This document shows, one piece after another, positions 29,249-38,848 of a DNA stretch of 38,848 nt. Both the position numbers and the translations under genes were made by a program. The stretch comes from DHVE2 group archaeon (lineage in GTDB: Archaea; Thermoplasmatota; Thermoplasmata; Thermoplasmatales; Aciduliprofundaceae). The stretch spans positions 1 to 38,848 of the forward strand of contig WAOD01000091.1 in the NCBI GenBank assembly GCA_015521465.1, in the 5' to 3' direction. The stretch's first letter is position 1; each line of letters begins with the position of its first letter. The notes beneath the pieces were generated by a model, which had not been told where the DNA came from, did not search any database, and saw nothing but the letters and a program-made list of their open reading frames with translations.

Positions 29249-30940
29249 ATGGCTTCTGAAGAGAAGTATATTGCATCTCTACGAAAGCATTTGTTCAAAA
29301 CACCAAATCCCGGCGTGGGTGTAGGGATATATTTAGTGATTTTAACACTTGCCATCATAACCATTCACATATCCTACAAGGACACGGTATTTCTATTCGT
29401 AATTCCTTTTTTTGCTGCAATAGGCGCCGATTACCTAACAATAAAATTCCTTGGAATTTACTTTCCAGTTAGCAGGATAGTGTCCCTAAACGTTCTTGCA
29501 TTTATAATTGCGATGATAATGTTTCTGATCTCACTAATATTTTTTCCGTTTTACATGGCATTCTACCTGGGATTTTCAACGATGATTGACATAAGATACG
29601 TTGTTTACCGTGCATTTTTCGGGGAAAGAAAGAGATATTCAATATTGGCAAGCACTTACTACAACGGGGCAGTTTTTGCGATATCATTGCTATATCCTGG
29701 ATTTCCAGCAATCCCGTACATTTTAGCGTCAATTGCATTTTTACTTGTGGGTTACACATATATGTCCACTACCACGGCACCATTTATAGAGGAATACAAC
29801 ACTGATCCGCTTATATTCATCTCATCATTTGTGAATTACTTAGGAGAGTTCAAAAAAGAAGACGAGAGCAGAATAAACGACTTCTTTTATGAAATGTATG
29901 AATACAGAGAAGTTCCGGTTACAACCCTCGTGTTTAGAAATGATAAAGGTGTGAAAGCCGCATTCGTTGCACCTTACATGCATCCAGGTCCATTTGGAAC
30001 AATAGGAGGCAGCGACATACCAAACAAGCTGGAGAAAATGATTGGTGAGAGTAATCTCATGGTGTTTCACACGACAACCACACACGACAACAACATAGCA
30101 AACGATGAAGATGTGAAAAAGATTGCCGAAGCAGTAAAGAAGGCTCTGAATGAAATGTGCAAGTACGACACGATGAGCGACCTGTACAGGTTCAAAATAG
30201 GAGAGGTAAGTGCGGCCATACAAGTATTCGGAAACTACACTTTAGTTGCGTTGATTCCGGAAAAAGCGGATTTTGATGATGTTGAGCTCGAGACCGGTTT
30301 GGCCATAATAGAAAAGCTAAATAATTTTTATGAAGAAGTCATGCCAATAGATGCACACAACTGCTTTGACGAAGGAGCTACACCTCTTCAAATACCGAAG
30401 GAAGATATTTATTTTGAAAAGGTATTAAAAGAGATACAGGCAAACAAAAAAATCAGAATGGGTTTCTACCGCATGGATTTCAGCGGGAAAAGCATTGGAC
30501 CAGGGGGGATAAGAGCCGCGGTGTTTGAATACGGCTCAAAGAAAATTGCTTACATATTGGTGGACGGAAACAACATAAAAAAAGGATTGCGGGATAGAAT
30601 AAGAAAAGAGGTTGAAGCTGACGAAGTGGAAGTATTTTCCACGGATAATCATGTGGTAAATGTATCCATGGTTGATTTGAATCCAGTGGGGCAAAGAGAT
30701 TCGTGGGACGATATAGTAAATGCTTGCAGAAAAACCGTTAAAAATGCCACAGACAACATGGAAGATGTTTGTGTTTACGCTCATACTGAAAAAGTAAGAT
30801 TGAGAATGGCTTCACACGGAAACATGAAAAAGATAGCCGCTGTAACCAAAGAGGGCGTTAAAAGAGCAACAATAATGGCACCTGTGCTTCTTGCATCAGG
30901 CTACATTATCTCTGCAATTTTGTTCTACCTGCTTCAATGA
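29249..30940 (+). CDS. DUF2070 family membrane protein
   Basis: N-terminal TM bundle followed by APYMHPGPFGTIGGSDIPNKLEKMI, HTTTTHDNNIANDEDV, DAHNCF and SHGNMKKIAAVTKEGVKRA. Start placed at ATG 29249 (GAGGTG upstream). Confidence 0.88.
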   Translation: MASEEKYIASLRKHLFKTPNPGVGVGIYLVILTLAIITIHISYKDTVFLFVIPFFAAIGADYLTIKFLGIYFPVSRIVSLNVLAFIIAMIMFLISLIFFPFYMAFYLGFSTMIDIRYVVYRAFFGERKRYSILASTYYNGAVFAISLLYPGFPAIPYILASIAFLLVGYTYMSTTTAPFIEEYNTDPLIFISSFVNYLGEFKKEDESRINDFFYEMYEYREVPVTTLVFRNDKGVKAAFVAPYMHPGPFGTIGGSDIPNKLEKMIGESNLMVFHTTTTHDNNIANDEDVKKIAEAVKKALNEMCKYDTMSDLYRFKIGEVSAAIQVFGNYTLVALIPEKADFDDVELETGLAIIEKLNNFYEEVMPIDAHNCFDEGATPLQIPKEDIYFEKVLKEIQANKKIRMGFYRMDFSGKSIGPGGIRAAVFEYGSKKIAYILVDGNNIKKGLRDRIRKEVEADEVEVFSTDNHVVNVSMVDLNPVGQRDSWDDIVNACRKTVKNATDNMEDVCVYAHTEKVRLRMASHGNMKKIAAVTKEGVKRATIMAPVLLASGYIISAILFYLLQ

Positions 30941-30973
30941 TTTTTTTTATCCCTTTTATCAATTCCCTCACCA

Positions 30974-31689
30974 TGATTAAGGTTGGCACTTGCGGGTTCC
31001 CCATGTCAAGGGAGAAATACTGGAAAGTATTCAAAGTTGTAGAAGTGCAGAAAACATTTTACACTGATATGAGTGAAAAGCTCGCAAAAAATGGCGTGAG
31101 ACCGCACCGGAAACATTTGAATTCACACTCAAAGCACCTCAAACAATAACCCATGAGATGAAAAGTCCCACATATAGAAGATATCGTGGATTTCCCGGGA
31201 AATTTGGAAGATTTAGAGTTAACGAGGATACCATGCGCTCATGGGCCAGGTTCATAAAAATTGCTAAAATACTCCGCTCAAAAATCATAATATTACAAAG
31301 CCCCCCAAGCTTCCCGGAAAACAGTGAAAATATGAAAAACATCTACGATTTTTTTCTCAGTCACCGAAAAAAGATTCATCTACGGTTGGGAACCCCGCGG
31401 GAAATGGAGCATAGACACAGTAAGAAAAATCTGCAATGACCTGCACATAATACATGTGGTGGACCCTTTTAAGGGGAAAAGCACCGCAGGAGATTTTCGC
31501 TACTACAGGCTTCATGGCATTGGAGGGTACAACTACAAATACTCCACCGAAGAACTATCCATATTAACTAAAATCGTGAAAGATGGAGATTACGCAATGT
31601 TCAACAACACGGCCATGTGGAACGACGCTAAAAGATTCATCGCCCAGGTAAATGGTGATTTAAGAAAGAAGGGTATGGAGAAACATTAA
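30974..31689 (+). pseudogene. DUF72 family protein gene with two compensating frameshifts
   Basis: Frame 1: MIKVGTCGFPMSREKYWKVFKVVEVQKTFYTDMSEKLAK; frame 2: ETFEFTLKAPQTITHEMKSPTYRRYRG...IYDFF; frame 3: VTEKRFIYGWEPRGKWSI...YYRLHGIGGYNYKYSTEEL. Junctions fall at an A6 run (about 31086-31091) and a T7 run (about 31349-31355). Confidence 0.8.
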
Positions 31690-31714
31690 ATAAAACCGTG
31701 TAATTCAAAGCAGG

Positions 31715-33658
31715 ATGGGAATTGCTCACGAGATGGCAAAGAAACAGAGGGAGATAAGCGTAGCCGAGTTTTTCCAGAAAAACAAGCACATACTTGGCTT
31801 TGATTCAATGACCAAATCACTAATAGTCAGCGTTAAAGAAGCGGTAGATAACTCGTTAGATGCTTGTGAAGAAGCGCGCATCCTTCCTGATATTTACGTG
31901 GAAATAAAAAATGTTGGAAAAGACGAGTACCAAATGATTGTCGAGGACAACGGTCCAGGGATAATTAGGAAAAACATACCTCTTGTTTTTGGAAAGCTGC
32001 TTTACGGTTCAAGATTTCACGCGCTAAGACAGTCAAGGGGTCAACAGGGCATAGGCATAAGCGCAGTAGTTCTTTACGGGCAGCTCAGTTCAGGCAAGCC
32101 AGCAAGGGTCATATCAAAGATCAAAGACGAAGAAGTGGCTTATGAAGTTCTTCTGACCATCAATACCAAGAAAAACGAACCGAGGATAATCAAAGAAGAG
32201 CCAGTGCTGTGGGACAGAGAACAGGGCACCAGAATAGAAGTCACAATGAAGGCAAGGTACACCAAGAGCAAGCAAAGCGTTTACGAGTACCTGCAGCAAA
32301 CGGCCATAGTTAATCCCCACGCGCAAATCACGCTGGTGGAGCCAGATGGAAAGAAAACGGTGTTCAGGAGAGTCACGAGCAAACTGCCCCTTCCTGTAAA
32401 AGAAATTAAGCCCCACCCACACGGAATTGAACTTGGTGAGCTAGTAAACATGGCAAGGACAACAAAAGCGTACCGCATCACGTCCTTTTTAACCTCTGAA
32501 TTTTCAAGAGTGAGCCCGAAAATCGCAAGCAAGATATGCAAAATAGCGTACCTGTACGAAGAAATGCGACCTCAAGAACTGTCTCTGAGCGAGGCAAGAA
32601 GGATTTTAGATTCATTTGCAAAGGTAAAGCTCATGGCACCGCCCACAGATTGCCTGTCCCCAATAGGCGAAACACTCATCAAAAAAGGATTGAAGAACGT
32701 ACTGGGCTCGCTTCGTCCGGGATTCTACGCACAGCCAATCACCCGCGACCCGAAAGTTTACAGCGGAAATCCGTTCATAGTGGAAGTGGGCATGGTTTAC
32801 GGCGGAGAGTTGCCCAAAGACCAGCCCGTTCACATACTTCGCTTTGCCAACCGAGTTCCCCTGCTTTACCAGCAAGGCGCAGACGTGATAACGAAAGCAA
32901 TAAGCTCCGTGGACTGGCGCAGATACGGACTCGAACAGCGCAGGGGACAGGGCATACCCGTAGGACCTGCAATTATACTTGTGCACGTTGCATCAACGAG
33001 AGTACCGTTTACCTCCGAGGCAAAGGAAGCCATAGCAGATGTACCTGAAATAAGAGAGGAAATCATACTTGCGCTCAAATCCATAGGAAGACAACTAAAA
33101 ATGTACCGGGTGAAAAAAGAGAAAAAGAAAAAACTCAGCGAGAAATTTTTCATTGTAAACCAGCTTCTACCGGAAATTGCAAGAAAAAGCGCAGAAATTG
33201 TTGAAAAGCCCGTACCCAGATTAGAGCCGGTGATTACCAAAATAATGAACGTGATTTGGATAGATGAGAGCATTGAGAAGAAAAATGGAAAGCTCATTAT
33301 TAAAGTGCGCATAGCCAATTTCACGGATGAAAAGCAGAGCTTCAAGCTCTATGCAGATTATCCGGTGGGAGAAGCTGAAGGTAGCGATGGGAACATAGAG
33401 GACGATTACATACACTGGGATATAACCATAGAACCCGTGAGTTACCAGTACCATAAATTCATGCTAAGAGACGCTACTGGATACTCGGAAACCACTTATT
33501 ACGTTGACGGTATAAATCCCAACAAAGTAATAGGCGCAGAGCCTTTGCCTGGCGACTGGAACCTGAAGCTGGATTTTGTAGAGGAGATAGATGATGAAAA
33601 CGAAGGAGAGAGTGAAGGGGATGAGGATATCGAGGAGGTGAGTGATTATGAGCAGTGA
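31715..33658 (+). CDS. top6B: DNA topoisomerase VI subunit B
   Basis: GHKL ATPase motifs: [62 protein letters not shown]. Confidence 0.96.
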   Translation: MGIAHEMAKKQREISVAEFFQKNKHILGFDSMTKSLIVSVKEAVDNSLDACEEARILPDIYVEIKNVGKDEYQMIVEDNGPGIIRKNIPLVFGKLLYGSRFHALRQSRGQQGIGISAVVLYGQLSSGKPARVISKIKDEEVAYEVLLTINTKKNEPRIIKEEPVLWDREQGTRIEVTMKARYTKSKQSVYEYLQQTAIVNPHAQITLVEPDGKKTVFRRVTSKLPLPVKEIKPHPHGIELGELVNMARTTKAYRITSFLTSEFSRVSPKIASKICKIAYLYEEMRPQELSLSEARRILDSFAKVKLMAPPTDCLSPIGETLIKKGLKNVLGSLRPGFYAQPITRDPKVYSGNPFIVEVGMVYGGELPKDQPVHILRFANRVPLLYQQGADVITKAISSVDWRRYGLEQRRGQGIPVGPAIILVHVASTRVPFTSEAKEAIADVPEIREEIILALKSIGRQLKMYRVKKEKKKKLSEKFFIVNQLLPEIARKSAEIVEKPVPRLEPVITKIMNVIWIDESIEKKNGKLIIKVRIANFTDEKQSFKLYADYPVGEAEGSDGNIEDDYIHWDITIEPVSYQYHKFMLRDATGYSETTYYVDGINPNKVIGAEPLPGDWNLKLDFVEEIDDENEGESEGDEDIEEVSDYEQ

Positions 33659-34736
33659 TGACGCCCTAAAAAAACTTTACGAAATTGCAGAACAGGTTTA
33701 CGATGAGCTGAATAGAGGAGAGATTCCAAAGATGCAACTTGCTGCAAGGCATAAAGGCAATATCGTTTTTGATCCACGCACAGGAGTGTGGAAATACGGA
33801 GAGAACAAAATAACTAGAAGTGCAAAAAAATTAGATGGTGGATACATGATTCTGAGAACTCTGTACATTATGGAGTTCATAAAAGAGATGATTCACACCA
33901 AGAAATCTTCCACGCTGAGAGAAATGTACTACATCTCAGAAGGATGGAACCTGGCAAAGTTTCACTCGCAGGACGAGAGCAACAAGCTTGCAGAGGATTT
34001 GGAGATAATCACGGGATTCTTGAGGGAAGACTTCAAGCTGCGACCGGAGGAGGACGGAGCAAGTGTAATTGGAAATATTACAGTAGAGGAAATTAACCGT
34101 AAAGGCAAACCAATGCGTATAAATTGCAGGGATGATGTTGGGGATAGCGGATACCTGATACCGTACAACGTTGAGAGTGACAAGCTTAAATTTGTGGACG
34201 TGGACGCAGATTTTGTCATAGGAATTGAAACTGGAGGTATGTTTGACCGCCTGGTGGAAAACGGATTTGACGAGAAATCAAGGGCAATTCTCGTGCATAT
34301 TAAGGGGCAGCCAGCAAGAAGTACAAGGAGATTGCTCAAAAGAATGAACGAAGAGTTAGGATTACCCGTGGTAATATTCACCGATGGTGACCCATGGTCA
34401 TTCAGAATTTTTGCGTCAATTGCATACGGCGCTATAAAGACGGCACACATAAGCGAATATCTTGCGACTCCCACCGCCGAGTTCGTAGGAGTCACTGCCA
34501 GCGACATCGTCAATTACGATTTACCAACGGATAAACTTAACGATAGAGATATAGCTGCACTGCAAGCCGAGCTCAAAGATCCGAGATTTAACACCCCATT
34601 CTGGAAGGGGGAGATTGAACTCATGCTCCAGATAAAAAAGAAAGCTGAGCAGCAAGCACTTGCAAAATACGGACTTGATTACGTCACAGACACCTACTTA
34701 CCGGAGAAACTAACAGAGATAGGAGTGCTCAAATGA
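33648..34736 (+). CDS. top6A: DNA topoisomerase VI subunit A (Spo11-like)
   Basis: [12 protein letters not shown] (catalytic Tyr region), [44 protein letters not shown]. Overlaps the end of top6B. Confidence 0.96.
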   Translation: MSSDDALKKLYEIAEQVYDELNRGEIPKMQLAARHKGNIVFDPRTGVWKYGENKITRSAKKLDGGYMILRTLYIMEFIKEMIHTKKSSTLREMYYISEGWNLAKFHSQDESNKLAEDLEIITGFLREDFKLRPEEDGASVIGNITVEEINRKGKPMRINCRDDVGDSGYLIPYNVESDKLKFVDVDADFVIGIETGGMFDRLVENGFDEKSRAILVHIKGQPARSTRRLLKRMNEELGLPVVIFTDGDPWSFRIFASIAYGAIKTAHISEYLATPTAEFVGVTASDIVNYDLPTDKLNDRDIAALQAELKDPRFNTPFWKGEIELMLQIKKKAEQQALAKYGLDYVTDTYLPEKLTEIGVLK

Positions 34737-34748
34737 AAAATAGAGAAT

Positions 34749-35018
34749 TTACAGATACTTTATCTTTGCACTGGGCTTGAACACAAACTTCTTCTTCTCT
34801 TTTACCGTCATCATCTTACCGGTTCTCGGATTTCTAACTTTCCTTGCTTTCTGCACTCTCCTTTCAAATATGCCCAACCCCGCTATGCGCACGCTTTCTC
34901 CGTTATTCACCTGGGTCACTATTTCCTCCAAAAATGCGGTTATGACCTCCCTCGTTTTTTTCTGAGAAAGACCTGTTTTATTTGCCACGGGTTTTGCCAA
35001 CTCAGTTATACCTGCCAT
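34749..35018 (-). CDS. HU/IHF-family DNA-binding protein (HTa-like)
   Basis: MAGITELAKPVANKTGLSQKKTREVITAFLEEIVTQVNNGESVRIAGLGIFERRVQKARKVRNPRTGKMMTVKEKKKFVFKPSAKIKYL; 'GIF..R....R..RNP.TG' signature. Confidence 0.92.
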   Translation of the reverse strand: MAGITELAKPVANKTGLSQKKTREVITAFLEEIVTQVNNGESVRIAGLGIFERRVQKARKVRNPRTGKMMTVKEKKKFVFKPSAKIKYL

Positions 35019-35291
35019 TTCAAACACCCAATATAACTTAATAAAAGAGATATATTTATATTTTTCGTTCATTTATGCATATTTCACCTATTCTTTTTCT
35101 AAAATCTTTTTAGGAAACGGCAAATATTCGCCGTACCAAAAGTTTCGATCTGCACAAACGCTGTTTAAAAGAAAAATTTAAATAGTACATTTTCAAAAAC
35201 AGCAAGCTTAAGAGAATTTGCACATCTTCAATGAAAAGAGTGAAAGAAGAAAATTTATTGAATAGATACATTATGTAATCGGTGCATTTAA

Positions 35292-35942
35292 ATGATAGAG
35301 AAAAATGGAGCCATGACATTTGAAGACTCGCCCTATATACAGCAGCTACTGACCATATTGAGAGATAAGAATACAAGCAGTATATCATTTCGCAGAAATT
35401 TAGTCTCACTGGGAAGATACATGGCCTACGAGCTAACAAGAACATTTCCTGTGGAAAGATTTCCAGTACAAACACCAGTTGCCAAAACAGAAGGTTTGAG
35501 AATCAGCATGGACAAAATAACCATAATTGTTGTACTAAGAGCAGCCATACCTTTTATGGAAGGAGTAATTAAAGTTTTTGATAAAGCCAAGGTGGGTGTG
35601 ATTTCTGCATCTCGTGGCTCACCACCTGATTTTGAGATAAATGTGAAATACGTGAGAGTTCCCAGAATAGACAAGGATACTCTAATCATACTTGATCCAA
35701 TGATCGCCACAGGCTCAACACTGTTAAAAGTAATTGAAGAATGCGAGAAACACGGCACCCCTGAAAGAAAGATTATAATGGGTGTTTTATCCGCCCCTGA
35801 AGGTGTTGAAAGGATACGCAAATCTTACAGTGATGTAGAAATATACGTTGCAGCAATGGACAAGCAACTGAACAACAATGGATACATAGTTCCGGGACTT
35901 GGAGATGCAGGAGACAGGGCATTCAACACGATGTTTGAATGA
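35292..35942 (+). CDS. upp: Uracil phosphoribosyltransferase
   Basis: [79 protein letters not shown]. Confidence 0.94.
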   Translation: MIEKNGAMTFEDSPYIQQLLTILRDKNTSSISFRRNLVSLGRYMAYELTRTFPVERFPVQTPVAKTEGLRISMDKITIIVVLRAAIPFMEGVIKVFDKAKVGVISASRGSPPDFEINVKYVRVPRIDKDTLIILDPMIATGSTLLKVIEECEKHGTPERKIIMGVLSAPEGVERIRKSYSDVEIYVAAMDKQLNNNGYIVPGLGDAGDRAFNTMFE

Positions 35943-36168
35943 GGTGAAACAAAATCAACTTTAAAATATATAAATACAACTTGTAGCTACATCGCTTTAA
36001 GACCTTAAAATCATCCGATCTTTTTTCTGAATTTTTCTCATTCGTAAAGATTATAAATTGTCGCTTTTTTTATCACATAATTTTTTAATAGACAAATAAT
36101 ATGTAGGGAGTTTGGGGTGTTGAGCCCAAAAACCAAACAAATAACTAAAGGAAAAGGAGGTGAAATCT

Positions 36169-36219
36169 ATGATGGGCGGAAAGAAGAATAAAAAGGAAAA
36201 GAAGAAAGAGCCTCGGTAA
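36169..36219 (+). CDS. Putative micro-ORF MMGGKKNKKEKKKEPR (16 aa)
   Basis: Strong SD (AAGGAGGTGAAATCT) directly upstream of ATG; TATA-like GATTATAAATTG further upstream; T-rich tract downstream (TCTTTTTATTTTT). Not in the supplied ORF track. Confidence 0.4.
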   Translation: MMGGKKNKKEKKKEPR

Positions 36220-36401
36220 GGATCAACTTAAAAACCATTAAATCACAACTCTACTTATCTTTTTATTTTTCATGTTCTTATCTTCAGCTCTATTTAGCTG
36301 TATGTCTTAAAGCAACTAATAGCCTGGCAAAGCAAAAAATTAATCTTTTAAAGCAATAAAAAGGTTAGACGCGTATATATCAGGCAAACATAAAAGAAAA
36401 G

Positions 36402-36509
36402 TGCCGGGGCCGGGGTTTGAACCCGGGACCTTCGGATTTCTCAGGCTTGGAGGTGGAGAATTTCAATACCCTATGAGTCCGACGCTCCACCAGGCTGAGC
36501 CACCCCGGC
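36402..36509 (-). tRNA. Elongator tRNA-Met (CAT) with a 34-nt intron at canonical position 37/38
   Basis: Spliced: GCCGGGG TG GCTC AGCCTGGTG GAGC G TCGGA CTCATAA TCCGA AGGTC CCGGG TTCAAAC CCCGG CCCCGGC A; all stems pair. Intron about 36438-36471. Confidence 0.93.
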
Positions 36510-36510
36510 A

Positions 36511-37173
36511 TCATGATGGCTGGACAGCAGGTTCAGGGGAAGGTTCTTCCTCTTTTTTGAGTTCCACTATTTTCTCCTCGGGGAAATGAAGCACCTCAGA
36601 CTTTCTTATCTCTATTCTACGCACTGGGTATATGGGCTTTAACACTTTGGCAAGTTCTCTAGGTGCCTCATCAGATATTATGAATTTGGCATACTCCGAA
36701 AACGTCATTTCCCTTGCTTTCTGAGCCAAATATTCTGTAATTTTCTTCCTTATCTCGCTTTTAATTGAACTCTTGATTCTACGATCGGGAACGCACAGAA
36801 CCTTTACCCTCATCCGGTAGCCATCAGAGGTTTCCACGTTGAATATGACATCTATCCTGCTCCTCCTTCTTCTAATCATTCTTCGAATATAGTCTGTAGT
36901 CATATCATGGCCAACAAATCTTGTGTGAGCATTTGTACCCTGCACCTTATTTATCCTAAAGTAGAGCTTAACATGCATCTTTTTAAAATTGCCCGTGAGG
37001 TCATAAAGCGTAGTCTCCGCTACTCGTCCAATAACCTTCTCGGGCTCATCTGCAGGAGTCATACCCAACTCCTTCGAACTAAACGTTTCAGGAGCTATTA
37101 TGGTGTACCACACCTTTGAGCGCCATTTATCTCGAACCTTCCTCGCCGCTGATCTCTCTCTCTTTCCAGCCAT
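36511..37173 (-). CDS. rps3ae: 30S ribosomal protein S3Ae (eS1)
   Basis: DKWRSKVWYTIIAPETFSSKELGMTPADEPEKVIGRVAETTLYDLTGNFKKMHVKLYFRINKVQGTNAHTRFVGHDMTTDYIRRMIRRRRSRID. Confidence 0.96.
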   Translation of the reverse strand: MAGKRERSAARKVRDKWRSKVWYTIIAPETFSSKELGMTPADEPEKVIGRVAETTLYDLTGNFKKMHVKLYFRINKVQGTNAHTRFVGHDMTTDYIRRMIRRRRSRIDVIFNVETSDGYRMRVKVLCVPDRRIKSSIKSEIRKKITEYLAQKAREMTFSEYAKFIISDEAPRELAKVLKPIYPVRRIEIRKSEVLHFPEEKIVELKKEEEPSPEPAVQPS

Positions 37174-37207
37174 GAGTATTCACCTTGCACGGGTAATAGT
37201 CATTTGT

Positions 37208-38401
37208 TTAAATATTTTTTCTCTCTTCCCTCATGTAATCCTCTATCCTATCAAACGCTTCTTCAAGATATTCCACCGGCGGTAAATTCACTATCCTGAA
37301 ATGCCCCCTGCCATAAACAGGACAGAATCCAGAGCCATGAACTGTGAGAACATGCTTTTTCATTAGCAATTCGAGAACAAACTTCTTGTCATCTTTGCAA
37401 TCATCTACTTTGATAAACATATAAAATGCACCCTTAGGAGGAACCACACTCAAACCATCAATCTCTCCCACACGTTTAGTAACATAATCTCTCCTCTTTC
37501 TGAGCCTTTCCATAGTTTCTTTTATATGGTCTTCAGGGCCGCGAAGAGCCGCAAGATATCCCAGCTGTAATGGTGTATTTGCACAAAGCCTGGCACGGGC
37601 CTGTCTCATTATGCCATCTCTAATGTCCTCGAGCTGCCCATCTGTATCACGAATTGCAAGGTACCCTATTCTCCACCCGGGGGCCAAATACACCTTTGAT
37701 ATTCCGTTTAGTATAATCACAGGCACATCCTTGGCAATCTTAGCCGGAGAAACAAATTCATCATCGTAAAGCATTTTATCGTATATCTCATCGCTTATGA
37801 GGAAAAGGCCATGTTCTCCCGCAAGATCCGCTATTTCCCTGAGTACCTTCTCACTATAGTATGCACCTGTTGGATTGTTCGGGTTTATCACCGCTATGCC
37901 TTTAGTTTTCGGGGTTATTTTCTTTCTAATATCATCAATGTCTGGATGCCAGCCTTCCTCTTCCACAGTACGATATGTCTTGGGTACACCATCATAGAAA
38001 GTTGGATAAGTTATGTACGGAGGATAAGTTGGACCTGGAACAAGGATTTCCTCTCCAGGATCAAGTGCTGCAGCAAATATAAGCATCAGCGCCTCGGTAA
38101 CACCCGTAGTAACAACGATGTCATCAACGGATACATCAACACCGTATCTTTTTTCTTTTTCAACTATTGCTTCTCTCAATTCAGGTAAACCCTCTGAAGG
38201 AGAATACTCGCTCCTAGAATTCATAACTGCTTCCGCGGCGGCTTTTCTTATATGTTCAGGAGTTTTAAAATCATACTTTATAGGGTCACCTATGTTGAGT
38301 TTCAATACATTAATACCCTTCTTTTCCAGCTGAGCAGCTGGCACGGTTACATCTCTGATGGCGTACTCTATCCTTTTAGACCTTATTGATGCACGTATCA
38401 T
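37208..38401 (-). CDS. Pyridoxal-phosphate-dependent aminotransferase, class I/II (Ala/Asp aminotransferase-like)
   Basis: LNIGDPIKYDFKTPEHIRKAAAEAV, INPNNPTGAYYSEKVLREIADLA, LNGISKVYLAPGWRIGYLAI. Start placed at MIRASIRSKRIEYAI, as the longer ORF crosses the promoter region. Confidence 0.92.
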   Translation of the reverse strand: MIRASIRSKRIEYAIRDVTVPAAQLEKKGINVLKLNIGDPIKYDFKTPEHIRKAAAEAVMNSRSEYSPSEGLPELREAIVEKEKRYGVDVSVDDIVVTTGVTEALMLIFAAALDPGEEILVPGPTYPPYITYPTFYDGVPKTYRTVEEEGWHPDIDDIRKKITPKTKGIAVINPNNPTGAYYSEKVLREIADLAGEHGLFLISDEIYDKMLYDDEFVSPAKIAKDVPVIILNGISKVYLAPGWRIGYLAIRDTDGQLEDIRDGIMRQARARLCANTPLQLGYLAALRGPEDHIKETMERLRKRRDYVTKRVGEIDGLSVVPPKGAFYMFIKVDDCKDDKKFVLELLMKKHVLTVHGSGFCPVYGRGHFRIVNLPPVEYLEEAFDRIEDYMREERKNI

Positions 38402-38467
38402 AATGGGGCATGTGTTAGTAAATTTAAAATATTGGCTTTCGTTACAAGTTTGAGTAAAAGCGAAAGG

Positions 38468-38476
38468 AATATATAC
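38468..38476 (+). promoter_or_regulatory. Putative TATA box for the 16S rRNA transcript
   Basis: GGAATATATACC in the divergent intergenic region, about 200 nt upstream of the mature 16S start. Confidence 0.45.
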
Positions 38477-38674
38477 CTCATCCCTATTAGGCGGACATGC
38501 GACCAAAAGGCGCCAGATGTGAAAGAATGAACATCTGGGTTCCAAGGTTGCAGATATCACGTTCAATGGAGATCTGAGAAAAACTTCCCTGAAGGGATGG
38601 AGCTCTCGGATCTGACGCTCGATAGGTGTGCAGACTGCGGTCTGCCGTCGTACTTTACCAAGCGAGGCTCGATC

Positions 38675-38848
38675 AACTCCGGTTGATCCTGCCGGAGGCC
38701 ACTGCTATCGGGTTCCGACTAAGCCATGCGAGTTTTGGGGCTCTTCGGAGCACCGGCGGACGGCTCAGTAACACGTGGACAACCTACCCTCGGGTGGGGG
38801 ATAACCTCGGGAAACTGAGGCTAATACCCCATAGGCCTTGGATACTGG
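38675..38848 (+). rRNA. 16S rRNA, 5' end (truncated by window)
   Basis: AACTCCGGTTGATCCTGCCGGAGGCCACTGCTATCGGGTTCCGACTAAGCCATGCGAG...GGCGGACGGCTCAGTAACACGTGG is a canonical archaeal 16S 5' sequence. Confidence 0.97.

Noticed and set aside
32114-33048. ORFs overlapping top6B (e.g. 32536-33048 +, 32612-32986 -)
   Set aside because: Alternative-frame ORFs within a clearly conserved Topo VI B coding sequence.
33962-34513. 183-aa antisense ORF opposite top6A
   Set aside because: Shadow ORF; no RBS context and low-complexity Ser-rich product.
38402-38566. N-terminal extension of the aminotransferase ORF (MNVISATLEPRCSFFHIW...)
   Set aside because: It crosses the putative 16S promoter/leader on the opposite strand; the conserved enzyme start is MIRASIRSKR.

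Overview
The window is from a euryarchaeon. Gene content (thermosome, archaeal proteasome beta, aCPSF1-type beta-CASP RNase, Topo VI A/B, HU-type chromatin protein, DUF2070, eukaryote-type S3Ae, archaeal 16S start) suggests a Thermoplasmata/DHVE2 (Aciduliprofundum-like) organism; the taxonomy is an inference from gene content. It contains about 30 protein genes, one intron-containing elongator tRNA-Met(CAT), the 5' end of a 16S rRNA gene with a structured leader, two remnants of one IS family, and two apparently decayed or frameshifted genes (NosD-like and DUF72-like). The best candidate for an under-described system is 13504-18118. It has two cassettes built from KaiC/GvpD-like RecA-fold ATPases, a RecA-like protein lacking a Walker A motif, two paralogous winged-helix proteins, and a degenerate receiver-DUF835 protein, with a small membrane protein gene between the cassettes on the opposite strand. 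Other notable items: an rps3ae stop codon 1 nt from a mature tRNA 5' end; compensating homopolymer frameshifts in a DUF72 gene; a truncated RlmN-like radical SAM protein overlapping a thioredoxin-reductase-like gene; a shared VPEF-TM-basic C-terminus on two beta-helix surface proteins; and a giant eight-repeat surface protein. All calls were made by reading; no searches were run.
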